64,000 nucleotides of DNA, from contig JAGNLV010000005.1 of NCBI GenBank assembly GCA_017999435.1, positions 1 through 64,000 on the forward strand, read 5' to 3'. Below are positions 1-8,835 of this stretch, piece by piece; position 1 is the stretch's first letter; every line of letters starts with the position of its first letter. Position numbers and translations under genes: made by a program. The notes under the pieces were generated by a model, which saw nothing but the letters and a program-made list of their open reading frames with translations, had not been told where the DNA came from and did not search any database. The DNA is from Candidatus Zixiibacteriota bacterium (lineage in GTDB: Bacteria > Zixibacteria > MSB-5A5 > GN15 > FEB-12).

Positions 1-892
1 TAAGTCTTACTTAACGTTCAAAGGTGCCACAGATACAAAACAGAAGCATAATTCATACACAACTGTTTCCCTAGACCGATCATAAACTACATCAACACAC
101 AAAATTGTCAAGAACTTTCTTCAACAAAATACACAAATCACTAAATACGGTGAGATGTAGTAATAAAACCTCGCAATCACCTAAGCGAGCTCTCGCCCCG
201 GCGCCTACCCCAGAGCCGAACTAGTATCGCGGCCCCGACCGTCAAATTGGACCGAGCAAAACCGGCGTACCCAACCGCTAGCGACAGCCGACCGGGCTCG
301 GGTATCTATACGCCTGGTATTCTGGCGAACCTGGCGCCACCGAACTGACCGGACGGACAAAGGCGGGGTGAAGGCCTCAGAGCGGAAGCATGGGGCGCCC
401 TCCTCGCGAGGCAGATTGTGACGATAGTCACAATCTGCCCGGTAACGACCCTCTGCGAGGCAGGGTCGATCATAGTGTTGCCCATCCATGAAATCACCGC
501 CTGACGTCGGCCCCACTATTGGCGCCCGCCCCCTAAAAGCGAGGGGGACCGACGCCTGCTGTTGCCTCATTTCGCCCGTCCGGGTCGGCCCCGCCGAGCC
601 GGACCGTTTCGCCTCTTGGGGTCGCCGTGATACGGTTAAGACATCCTCGCTGCCGGAGTCGCCCGCCGAAGGGCGACCCTAACCTGAGCGACCTCCCGGT
701 ACCGGCATCGGGCAGCCCGGCACCACCCCTTTGATGATCCTCTCATGATGGCCGGGAGTTGCCCCCTCACGGAGATGCCTCGGGGAATGACTGTGGATAA
801 AATTTATCTGACCGGCTCGCGACACTTCGATCCGCGGCCTCTTAAGGTCCCGACTGTGTCATAGATGACACGCCGGCTGAGGGTCAGAAAGA
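1..892. other. Gene-free region with AT-rich left edge
   Basis: No convincing gene is visible on either strand. Bases 1 to about 190 are strikingly AT-rich compared with the rest of the window, and composition switches abruptly to GC-rich at about 190. The short open frames in the GC-rich part have arginine-rich, low-complexity translations and no ribosome binding site. Two hairpins are visible: a 13-bp perfect stem at 410-439, and a 7-bp stem at 658-677 (gtcgccc/gggcgac). The AT-rich edge could be the end of an inserted element or a regulatory region for a gene to the left of the window; neither can be decided here. Confidence 0.5.
410..439. repeat. Perfect 13-bp inverted repeat
   Basis: The arms ggcagattgtgac (410-422) and gtcacaatctgcc (427-439) are exact reverse complements around a gata loop. 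A related sequence, gcgaggcag, occurs just before the left arm and again near 455-463. No T-run follows on either side, so an intrinsic terminator is unlikely. It could be an operator, a REP-like element or an RNA hairpin. Confidence 0.6.
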
Positions 893-929
893 GCCCCGTC
901 ATTGGTTGCTCAAGAGCCAATGACGGGGC
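893..929 (-). terminator. Terminator after the amidohydrolase pair
   Basis: A perfect 13-bp stem (gccccgtcattgg at 893-905 with ccaatgacggggc at 917-929) has an 11-nt loop. Read on the minus strand it is followed by a short pyrimidine run (tctttct). It lies 33 bases past the stop codon at 963, so it probably ends the 5349-963 transcript. Confidence 0.7.
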
Positions 930-962
930 CGCAAATGGCCGATAGAAGATCCGGACACCCGG

Positions 963-2282
963 TCACCGGGCCCGGTATTTCTGGTAGAGCTCGGTGTGTT
1001 TCGAACTCAAATCCACCGCCCGGCCGTCGATGAACTCCATCCGAACGCGAGCCCGAAGCGGGTCCAGAAGGTCGCCGTCGGACACCACCAGCGTGGCGCG
1101 CTTCCCGACCTCCAGGGAGCCGAGCTCGCCCTCGATCCCCAGAATCTCAGCCGAGGTCAGCGTGAGGGACCGGAGAGCCGCCTCCCACGGCAGTCCGAAG
1201 CCGACCGCCTGGCCGGCCTGGAAGGGGAGATTCCGGACCCCGGTCGCCCCGCCCCCGGCCGAAAAACAGAACTCCACCCCGGCCTGGTGAAGGAGGGCGG
1301 GGATTTTGTAGTTGAGGTCGTAGTCGTCGTCCTCCCGCATCGGGAGGCGCTGCGTCGGTCCGAATATAACCGGGATGCCGTTGTCCCGGAGCAGGGGGGC
1401 CATCTTCCAGGCCTCCCGTCCGCCCACGAGGATCATCCGGAAACCGTACTCCCGGCAGAGGGCCACCGCCTGATCGATCTGCCGGTAGTCATCGGCATGC
1501 ACAAAGAGCGGCATCGTGCGGTCGAACAGGGGGAGGAAGCCTTCCCAGCGGGAATCGACGGGGATGGCATAATCGGCCGTTTTGGCGAGATAGTAGGCGC
1601 GGGCCTGGTCGAATACCCCGCGGAGCTGCGCCTGCTCCTCCTGTCGGGCTTTTTTCTGCTCCTCGACCGACTCTTCCATCCACCACTCCGAAGTGGTCGA
1701 CGCCCGCGGCCAGCTCAGGTGGAGCCCAACGACCGGCCGCACCAGCGCGTCCTCGACTGTCCAGCCGTCCAGATTGACCAAACTGGACCGTCCCATCACG
1801 AGTTGGCCGCCGGGCACGATCAAGGCCGTGGTGATGCCGTTGGCGCGAACGGTCGGGATGATCTCGGAGTCCGGGTTATACGCCGCGTAGGCTTTCAGTT
1901 CGCCTTTGGCCAGGCCCCGCTCCTGCGTATCCTCGGTGGCGCGGACCGCGCCGATTTCGGACAGACCGAGAGTCGAGTGCGGGGCGATCAGGCCGGGGTA
2001 GACGTGCAGCCCGGTGACGTCGATGACCTGGGCGCCCTCCGGCGCTTCGAGGTTCCGCCCGATGGCCGTGATGCGCCCGGATTCGAACAACAGGTCCGCC
2101 CCGTCCATGACGCCGTTCGCCACCGTGAAGAGCTTGCCGTTCCGGAGCAGAATCGGGCGATCCTGCGGCGGGCCGGGGAGATAGTCGTGGGCGGCTCCGC
2201 TGACAGCAAAGGCGACGAGCATGGCGGCCGCAACACCCGTCGTCCGCAGCCGCTCCCGGAGAGGTCTACCGGTGTGCTTCAC
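963..2282 (-). CDS. Exported amidohydrolase-family protein (short partner)
   Basis: 439 aa. A GTG start is preceded by GGAGG at 5 nt. The N-terminal hydrophobic stretch (about residues 15-31) looks like a signal peptide, so the protein is probably periplasmic. The usual amidohydrolase layout is visible: a small N-terminal beta domain with 'ILLRNGKLFTVANG', a barrel entry at 'VYPGLIAPHSTLGL', and a C-terminal 'GSLEVGKRATLVVSDGDLL' typical of imidazolonepropionase/dipeptidase-like members. The barrel entry has PHST where active enzymes carry HxH, so the first metal-binding pair looks incomplete. The start lies inside the end of the upstream gene (17-nt overlap), so the two are co-transcribed and probably translationally coupled. 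Substrate unknown; the family fits peptide or cyclic amide hydrolysis. Confidence 0.8.
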   Translation of the reverse strand: MKHTGRPLRERLRTTGVAAAMLVAFAVSGAAHDYLPGPPQDRPILLRNGKLFTVANGVMDGADLLFESGRITAIGRNLEAPEGAQVIDVTGLHVYPGLIAPHSTLGLSEIGAVRATEDTQERGLAKGELKAYAAYNPDSEIIPTVRANGITTALIVPGGQLVMGRSSLVNLDGWTVEDALVRPVVGLHLSWPRASTTSEWWMEESVEEQKKARQEEQAQLRGVFDQARAYYLAKTADYAIPVDSRWEGFLPLFDRTMPLFVHADDYRQIDQAVALCREYGFRMILVGGREAWKMAPLLRDNGIPVIFGPTQRLPMREDDDYDLNYKIPALLHQAGVEFCFSAGGGATGVRNLPFQAGQAVGFGLPWEAALRSLTLTSAEILGIEGELGSLEVGKRATLVVSDGDLLDPLRARVRMEFIDGRAVDLSSKHTELYQKYRAR

Positions 2283-5200
2283 GGGCGCCTCCTTCTGTCG
2301 AAGATAACCCGCCGTCGGGCGGCGGACCCGGCCGTCCGCGCGGCGGCCGCTTGGGCGACCCGCCTCCGGAAGCCCGCAGTACTTTCTGAATCAACCGCTG
2401 CTTCTCTGTCTGAAGCTGCTCCCGGAGCAGGCTGTCGGTGGCCAGGTCGAAGAACTTCCGACCGTCCACCCACGTCTGCTCCGCCCGGGCATATATGGAG
2501 AGGGGGTTGTCGCTCCAGATGACAAAGTCGGCGTCCTTGCCCACCCGCAGGCTTCCGGTCAAGTCATCCACACCGAGGAGCCGGGCCGGATTGATCGTGA
2601 CCATTTTGAGCGCCTCTTCCGGCTTCATCCCGCCGTACATGACCGATTTGGCCGCCTCCTGGTTCAGGTGGCGGGCCAGCTCCGGGCTGTCGGAGTTGAT
2701 CGCCACCACCACGCCCTTTTCGCTCATGAGGGCGGGGGAGTGGGGGATTCCGTCATAGGTCTCGAACTTGTATGCCCACCAGTCGGGGATGCTGCCCACG
2801 CCGACGCCGGCGTCGGCCAGCTCGCGGGCGATCTTGTAGCCCTCGAGACCATGGGCGAAAGACTGGAGTTCGAGGTCAAACTCCTGGGCGAGGCGGATCA
2901 TCATGAGCATCTCCGGCGCCACGTATCCGTGACAGTGGATCGCCATCCGCCGGTGGAGAACGTCGGCGAGGGGCTCAAGCTGCAAGTCGCGGCGCGGGGG
3001 AATGGTTCGCTCCTGCTCGCTCTTGCCGAGGCGGCGGAAGCGGTCCCAGCGCTGCTCGTAGGCCTGGGCGGCCAGAAACGCATCGCGTATGATCGCGTCC
3101 ACGCCCAGCCTTGTCTGCGGATAGCGGATGGTGAAGCGCTCCCCCCAGCCGCTCTGTTTGACGTTTTCGCCGAGGGCGAACTTAATTGCCTTCGGCGCGG
3201 CCGCGAACACCAGGCTGTCCGCCGGGAGCCCCCAGCGCAGCTTGATGGTGGCCGCCTGTCCGCCGATCGGGTTGGCCGATCCGTGGAGCAGGCGCGAGGC
3301 CGTCACGCCGCCGGCCAGTTCGCGGTAGATGTTCAGGTCGTCCGGATCGAGGATGTCGGCGATCCTCACCTCGGAGGTCACGGCATGGGTTCCCTCGTTG
3401 ACGTCGCCGTCAATTGCGATGTGCGAGTGTTCGTCGATAATCCCCGGCGAGACGTGTTTCCCGGCGGCATCGATCACCGCCGCCCCCGAGGGCGACTCGA
3501 GGTTGCGGCCGAGCGCGGCGATCTTGCCGCCCCGCACCAGCATGTCGGCGCCCTCAAGTACGCCGGCCTCATCCGACGTCCAGATGGTCGCGTTGCGCAC
3601 GAGCACGTCCTGCGGGACCGGCACCGATTCCAGACCGTAGGCCCGGTTGGGGTAGGTCAGGCGGGACACAAACGGCTCCGGTTCGGGCGCGGGGGACGGC
3701 GCCCCGGCGGTGTCTTTTTCCGCTGCTAGCGGGGCGGTGCGGACCGCCTGCCATTCGCTGCGCCGGCCGTCCGGGAAGGCCACGAATCCCCGAAGCGAGT
3801 CTCCGAACAGCCGCCCAGAGAACCGGCAGACTCCGGGCTTCCCCCAGAGGCTGTCGGCCCGGAACGTAATGCGGTCGCGGGCGGCTTCAATCTCGCCCAG
3901 CTCCACGGAATCGGAGCCGGCCACCAGTCGGCCCGCGAGTTTCGATGGTGCACCTTCCAGGGCGAGTGTCGCGCTGTCCGCCGCAGTTCGCAGTTGCCAC
4001 TGACCCCGGTATTCCCCCGGATGCAGCGGCTCGAACTCGTATTTCTGGCCGGCCGCCCAGACGGCCAGGATGCGCGTCGTGTCGGCGAACAGGTCGCCGC
4101 TGCACACAACGAGGTTGGCCAGCTTCCCCGGTTCGAGGGTACCGACATACCGGTCTACTCCGCAGAGCCGCGCAGGGACCGTCGTAAGCGCTCTCAGGGC
4201 CGTTTCCGGGGGCAGACCGTACCGCACGGCCGTGCGGACGCGGGAGAGGTATTCGGAGGGGTCGTCCAAGCCGGCCGCGGTGAAAGCAAACGGGATCTTT
4301 TCCTGGGCCAGGCGCGCGGCGTTGCCGGGGGCGCGCTCCCAGTGCCGGAGATCCTCCAGGGTGACCTCGAGTTCGTCCTCCAGAGAGCCCACTTCCGGCG
4401 CTTCCGGGTAGTTGACCGGAATGATCAGCTCCACCAGCTCACCGCGGATTTCCTCAGCCCGCTCGTATTCGCACCCGCTGCCGACACAAATGAAGGTCCG
4501 CCCGAACTCCCGGGCAAGCCGTGCGGCCCGGATGATTTCTTTGTCATCGGCCGCCACGAAAATCATGGTGTCAGCCTGCCGTCCCAGAGCCTCGATGGCC
4601 GCGTTGAATTCGGGCATTTCCTGACCGGGGTTGCGTTCCCAGGCCGCCCGCGCGGCCCGATACCAGTCTACGTCGAGCAATGTTTGCCGAATCAGGGCGA
4701 TAGCCCCCATTTGCGAAGAGGGGTAATCCTGCGCCGATGAGCCCTTGTAGAACGACAGCGCCGGATAGGAGCGGGCCCGCAGCACCTGATTGTTGGGCAG
4801 CCCCTGCCGCAGGAGAACCACAGCCGGGCGTCCCCGGAAGATTCCCTCCTGTCGGGTCGTTTGCGTCACCGTGATGCCCGCCCCGAGGTACTTCTGGGCC
4901 GCCGTCGAGTCGGGTCGGAAGGAATCGACCCAATCGATCTCGGCGCGGATCGCCTCGTTCCAGGCGCTGCCGCCGATCCGGTCAGCCTCATACTTGGGAC
5001 CGCCCCAGGCGATTCGGCCGCCCTGGCCGTGTCCCTCTTCCTCGGCGAGCAGGCCGTAGTCGGAGTGGGGATCGATGAATCCGGGGTAGACCACGCGGCC
5101 GCCGAGGTCAACCACCAGCGCTCCCTCGGGTACGCGCGCCGACCGGCTGACCTCGCGGATGACACCGTGCTCGAACACGATCACCGCCGAATCGATCGTC

Positions 5201-5349
5201 CGGTCGGGGGAGATGACGACGCGGGCGTTGACCAGGGCTGTGAGATCCGGCGTATGATCGCGAATGCCCAGCTCCGGGGTGGTGCCGGAGGCGGCGAGCA
5301 CGCTGCCGGCACACAGCGCGAGAATTATGACCGAGTGATTTGACTTCAT
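2266..5349 (-). CDS. Exported double-domain amidohydrolase
   Basis: 1027 aa with an N-terminal signal peptide (residues 1 to about 20). It contains two amidohydrolase modules in tandem. The first (about residues 35-430) enters its barrel with 'VYPGFIDPHSDYGL', again lacking the canonical HxH. The second (about residues 585-990) has 'SPGIIDEHSHIAIDG' with the intact H-S-H pair, later histidines in 'MAIHCHGY' and 'FAHGLEGY', and 'AINSDSPELARHL' for the catalytic aspartate region. It ends in a proline/glycine-rich tail. The region between the modules (about 430-560) has a beta-rich look. ATG start with GGGAG 7 nt upstream. Paired with the overlapping 439-aa protein; similar long/short amidohydrolase pairs are known in Bacteroidetes-type genomes. 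Probably only the second module is catalytic. Confidence 0.82.
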   Translation of the reverse strand: MKSNHSVIILALCAGSVLAASGTTPELGIRDHTPDLTALVNARVVISPDRTIDSAVIVFEHGVIREVSRSARVPEGALVVDLGGRVVYPGFIDPHSDYGLLAEEEGHGQGGRIAWGGPKYEADRIGGSAWNEAIRAEIDWVDSFRPDSTAAQKYLGAGITVTQTTRQEGIFRGRPAVVLLRQGLPNNQVLRARSYPALSFYKGSSAQDYPSSQMGAIALIRQTLLDVDWYRAARAAWERNPGQEMPEFNAAIEALGRQADTMIFVAADDKEIIRAARLAREFGRTFICVGSGCEYERAEEIRGELVELIIPVNYPEAPEVGSLEDELEVTLEDLRHWERAPGNAARLAQEKIPFAFTAAGLDDPSEYLSRVRTAVRYGLPPETALRALTTVPARLCGVDRYVGTLEPGKLANLVVCSGDLFADTTRILAVWAAGQKYEFEPLHPGEYRGQWQLRTAADSATLALEGAPSKLAGRLVAGSDSVELGEIEAARDRITFRADSLWGKPGVCRFSGRLFGDSLRGFVAFPDGRRSEWQAVRTAPLAAEKDTAGAPSPAPEPEPFVSRLTYPNRAYGLESVPVPQDVLVRNATIWTSDEAGVLEGADMLVRGGKIAALGRNLESPSGAAVIDAAGKHVSPGIIDEHSHIAIDGDVNEGTHAVTSEVRIADILDPDDLNIYRELAGGVTASRLLHGSANPIGGQAATIKLRWGLPADSLVFAAAPKAIKFALGENVKQSGWGERFTIRYPQTRLGVDAIIRDAFLAAQAYEQRWDRFRRLGKSEQERTIPPRRDLQLEPLADVLHRRMAIHCHGYVAPEMLMMIRLAQEFDLELQSFAHGLEGYKIARELADAGVGVGSIPDWWAYKFETYDGIPHSPALMSEKGVVVAINSDSPELARHLNQEAAKSVMYGGMKPEEALKMVTINPARLLGVDDLTGSLRVGKDADFVIWSDNPLSIYARAEQTWVDGRKFFDLATDSLLREQLQTEKQRLIQKVLRASGGGSPKRPPRGRPGPPPDGGLSSTEGGAREAHR

Positions 5350-5477
5350 GATGATGCTCCCAGTTGCCTCGACCTGCAGTACGGCGAACCGCCTGCGCCA
5401 GAGTTAGGATGTCGCGGCAATATGTCGGGAAACACGGCCGATGGCAAGCGGCAAACGGTTCCGACGGCCCGCGTGCG

Positions 5478-5505
5478 AAAACGCCGCCGGCGGCGGCCGG
5501 CGGCG
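5478..5505 (-). terminator. Terminator after the SBBP/dockerin gene
   Basis: The 9-bp GC stem cgccgccgg (5482-5490) / ccggcggcg (5497-5505) is followed on the minus strand by TTTT (complement of 5478-5481). It lies about 47 bases beyond the stop at 5552. Confidence 0.6.
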
Positions 5506-5551
5506 CGAAGTCTGTTGCAGTGGAGGACCGGCGATCCCGGCCCCCGCGCCT

Positions 5552-8500
5552 CTATGGGCAGTCGGCCGGCGGGGGGCCGCCCTGGAAGAGGTAGGCGGTC
5601 AGCGCCGTCAGGTCGGACACTCCGATGGTTCCGGAGGAATCCCCGTTGATGTTGGCCTCCTCAAGACAGCCCGGCGTCGGCCCGCCCTGGAAAAGGAACG
5701 AGATCAGGAATGTCACATCGGCAATGGAGATGTTGTCGGCCGCGTCGCCGTTCACGTTGCCTCGCCGGGGGGCCACGCAGCACCCGGCGTCGCACGCGTC
5801 GCCGATGCCGTTGCTGTCGGCATCGGCCTGCGACGGATTATAGGTGTACGGGCAGTTGTCCGTCGGGCAGGTGTTGGCCGGGTACCCGGGGTTGCCGTAA
5901 CCGTCGCCGTCCGTATCCGTGCACGGATCGCAGGCGTTGCCGAGGCCGTCGGCGTCAATGTCGGCCTGGTCGGGATTGCCCACCGTCGGGCAGTTGTCGC
6001 AGGCGTTACCAAGGCCGTCGCTGTCGTCGTCGGCCTGCCCGGCGTTGGCGCGCGCCGGGCAGTTGTCGCAGCTGTCCGGCACGCCGTCGGAGTCGCCGTC
6101 CTGGGCATCGTCAAACCCGGGGCACAGGTCGCACCCGTCGGCGACGCCGTCGCCGTCCGTATCGACGTTGTCGTTAAAGCCGGGACAGACATCGCAGCCG
6201 TCGGGCACCCCGTCGGCATCGGCATCGAGGCTGTCGTCGAATCCGGGGCAGACGTCGCAGAGGTCGCCCGCGCCGTCGCCGTCGGCATCCGCCTGGTCCG
6301 GGTTGGCGACCAGCGGGCAGTTGTCCGTGGGGCACTCGTTTTCGGGGTGGCCGGGATCGCCGAACCCGTCGCTGTCAGTGTCCACGCATATCCATTCGTC
6401 GATCGCCAGCCGCAGGACGAACATGTCGTACCCGCCGCCGTGGGTCCCCTGGATGGCGTTGACGGTCGGAAACGTCGTGCTGCTGGTATACCCGCCGATG
6501 TAGGCATTCTGCCCGGTGTCGACCGCCACCGCGTAGCCGAAATCCAGCGCCCCGGAGCCGAGGAAAGTCGAGTACACGAGGGTGTCGCCGGGCTGGCCGA
6601 AACAGGTCGCGAAAGCATCGGCGCCGGCCGCGAACGTGCTGTCAACGGCCGCGCGCGTGGGAAAATTCGGGGAGAAGGTGTTGCCCGTGACATAGGCGAA
6701 CCCCAGGTAGTCGACGTCAATCCCCGCCCCGAGATCGTTCCCGCTCCCGCCGAGGTAGGTGCTGTAGGCGAGGCTGTTCCCGGACGGGCCGAGCTTGGAC
6801 GCGAAAGCGTCCAGATAGGCGTTGTGCGTCGCGTCGAAGGGCGCGACGACGGGGAAATCCGTCGAGAGGGTGTAGCCGGTGACAAAGGCATTGTCCGCCG
6901 AGTCGAGGGCGATGGCCAGGCCGGCGTCATCCGCCGCTCCGCCCAAAAACGTGCTGTACACCAGCCCGCTGCCGGCGGCATTGAAACGCGTCACAAACAC
7001 ATCGCCGGCCGAGGATCCGCCGGCGTTCGTGGCGTCGTAGGCCGAGAGAACCGGGAAATCTGTCGACAGCGTGTAGCCGGTCACGAATGCTTCGCCCGTA
7101 CCGTTCACTGCTGTCGCCAGCGCCGCGTCGTTGGCGCTGCCGCCCAGAAACGTGCTGTACACCCGGGGGCCCGTCGGCGAGAACTTGCCCAGAAACGCCT
7201 CCTGCGTGCCGCCGAACACGTTGTCAAAGGGCGACCCGGAGAGGGGGAAATCGGATGACTCGGTTCGCCCCACGACATACAGATTGCCGGAGTTGTCCAC
7301 AGCAACGCCGTTGGCCACGTCCGAGGCGGTTCCCCCGAGGTACGACGCCATCAGAAGGGCGTCGCCGCTTGCCGACAGCCGCAGCAGCGCGGCGTCGTCG
7401 CCGCCCGCGAGCGCCCCCTGGGAGGCGCTCACGACCGGGAAATCGCTCGAGGACGTCTGTCCGACCGCGCAGGCCTCGCCGGCGCCGTTGACCGCGACAC
7501 CGTAGGCCCGGTCATCCCCCGTGGCCCCGCCGATGAAAGTGCTGTAAATCAGCGAGTCCCCCAGCGGCGAAATCTTCGTCACGACCATGTCGTAACCGAA
7601 TGTCCCCCCGCCGTTGTAGCTGCCGTCGTACGCGGCCTTGACGGGGAAATCAACCGACGAGGTGTACCCGGCCGCGTAGGCATTGCCGTCGGCGTCGATC
7701 GCGAGACTCCGGCAGTAATCGTTCGATGCGCCCCCGAGCATCGTGGAATACTCGACCACCGGGTCAATGACAAGGGGGAGGTCCGGGTTGTAACCGGCCG
7801 GCAGCCGGAACCCAAAGGTGTTGTCTCCGAGAATTACAAATTGGGCCGGCACGGCCAGCCGCGACGATCCGGAGAGCTGGTAGACGACCGGCGCGTACTC
7901 TTCGATCCGGCCCCCGTCGGTTTCGATTACCAGACGGCCGTCGGCGGCGATCACCGTCCGTTCCGCGCCCTGCACCGCGATACGGATGCGGGACGGATCG
8001 GCATGCGGGTCGATGTGGAAATCATACTCCAGAGCGTTTCCTGCGGCGCGGTACACCAGATCGATGCCGTCGTACAAGTCTTCAAATGCAACCGCCCCGA
8101 ATTGCGGCACGTGGGTGCGCCAGTCTGCGGGATCCGCGCCCACGAGGTAGTGGCGCAGGCCCGGCATTGGCTCGCGCCCGACCACGGCCGGCGCCGGATT
8201 CGCCCCGGCGAAAGAGACCCTCACCAATCGGTAGGTGAAACGCGCGGCTTCGCCGGCCGGGTAATACCCGTAGCGGGAGAGATCGTCCGGAGGCGGCGTT
8301 CCCTCCGCGGGTTCGATGAATTCATAGAATACTTCGTTTCCGGCAACCCAGACAATGGCATCGCCGTTCTCGGCCCGAAACGTCACCGGCGCGGCGTACT
8401 GGCCCACGTTGGGGACGAACGCCAGGGAAGCGGCCGCGAGTGTGATTCCGATCGGCAGGTCGGCGGAACGATCGGGCAGCGGCGCGGACGCGTACAGTCC

Positions 8501-8593
8501 ACCGGTTGCGGCGGCCGCGAGCGCAACCACATATCCCGATAAGACTGTCAGTGTGAATTTGGCCCTCCGGGCCAAAAACCGGCAGTTTGTCAC
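5552..8593 (-). CDS. Secreted SBBP-repeat / thrombospondin-3 / dockerin protein
   Basis: 1013 aa. GTG start, with GGAG about 8 nt upstream, and an N-terminal signal/anchor segment (about residues 14-35). Residues 55-285 form an unassigned N-terminal beta domain. Residues about 285-640 hold seven SBBP-type beta-propeller repeats, each of the form 'STFLGG..DD......G....TGYT.S.DFP'. Residues about 730-935 are thrombospondin type 3 calcium-binding repeats rich in DxDxDG and 'CDNCP'. The C-terminus is a tandem dockerin-like module with two copies of 'FLFQGGPxP'-type ends. The protein is probably calcium-rich, extracellular and held at the surface by the dockerin-like tail. No catalytic motif is visible, so an adhesive or structural role is inferred. 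Confidence 0.85.
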   Translation of the reverse strand: MTNCRFLARRAKFTLTVLSGYVVALAAAATGGLYASAPLPDRSADLPIGITLAAASLAFVPNVGQYAAPVTFRAENGDAIVWVAGNEVFYEFIEPAEGTPPPDDLSRYGYYPAGEAARFTYRLVRVSFAGANPAPAVVGREPMPGLRHYLVGADPADWRTHVPQFGAVAFEDLYDGIDLVYRAAGNALEYDFHIDPHADPSRIRIAVQGAERTVIAADGRLVIETDGGRIEEYAPVVYQLSGSSRLAVPAQFVILGDNTFGFRLPAGYNPDLPLVIDPVVEYSTMLGGASNDYCRSLAIDADGNAYAAGYTSSVDFPVKAAYDGSYNGGGTFGYDMVVTKISPLGDSLIYSTFIGGATGDDRAYGVAVNGAGEACAVGQTSSSDFPVVSASQGALAGGDDAALLRLSASGDALLMASYLGGTASDVANGVAVDNSGNLYVVGRTESSDFPLSGSPFDNVFGGTQEAFLGKFSPTGPRVYSTFLGGSANDAALATAVNGTGEAFVTGYTLSTDFPVLSAYDATNAGGSSAGDVFVTRFNAAGSGLVYSTFLGGAADDAGLAIALDSADNAFVTGYTLSTDFPVVAPFDATHNAYLDAFASKLGPSGNSLAYSTYLGGSGNDLGAGIDVDYLGFAYVTGNTFSPNFPTRAAVDSTFAAGADAFATCFGQPGDTLVYSTFLGSGALDFGYAVAVDTGQNAYIGGYTSSTTFPTVNAIQGTHGGGYDMFVLRLAIDEWICVDTDSDGFGDPGHPENECPTDNCPLVANPDQADADGDGAGDLCDVCPGFDDSLDADADGVPDGCDVCPGFNDNVDTDGDGVADGCDLCPGFDDAQDGDSDGVPDSCDNCPARANAGQADDDSDGLGNACDNCPTVGNPDQADIDADGLGNACDPCTDTDGDGYGNPGYPANTCPTDNCPYTYNPSQADADSNGIGDACDAGCCVAPRRGNVNGDAADNISIADVTFLISFLFQGGPTPGCLEEANINGDSSGTIGVSDLTALTAYLFQGGPPPADCP

Positions 8594-8835
8594 TTGTTAC
8601 TCCGGATGTCGATCTGCAACGAAACTACAAAGAAAGAGATGTCAATGCACTTACACTTCCAATAAACGCCGCGACCCTCCGCTTGTCAAGTCCAAATCCG
8701 GAATCGGCCGCAGGCCCAACACATATGCCTAGATTCGACAGACTCCGCGCCGGGGTTTATCGTTGCCGGCCCGCTTTTTTCCGAGGCGTCCCTGTATACG
8801 CAGTAATACGGAATGGACGCCGCGCTCCCGAAGGT

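Noticed and set aside
205-682. Short frames on both strands (121 aa minus, 64 aa plus) near the left edge
   Set aside because: Arginine-rich, no ribosome binding site, no recognisable domain. They cross a perfect palindrome and look like chance frames in GC-rich DNA.
5700-6400. Short-period tandem pattern that could be mistaken for a repeat array or CRISPR
   Set aside because: It is the coding sequence of thrombospondin type 3 repeats. The period follows the 'DxDxDG...CDNCP' units and there are no identical repeats with unique spacers. No CRISPR array was seen anywhere in the window.
7600-8600. Plus-strand frames (for example 7841-8542) opposite the SBBP gene
   Set aside because: Antisense shadows of a gene with clear SBBP repeats on the minus strand; no start signals.
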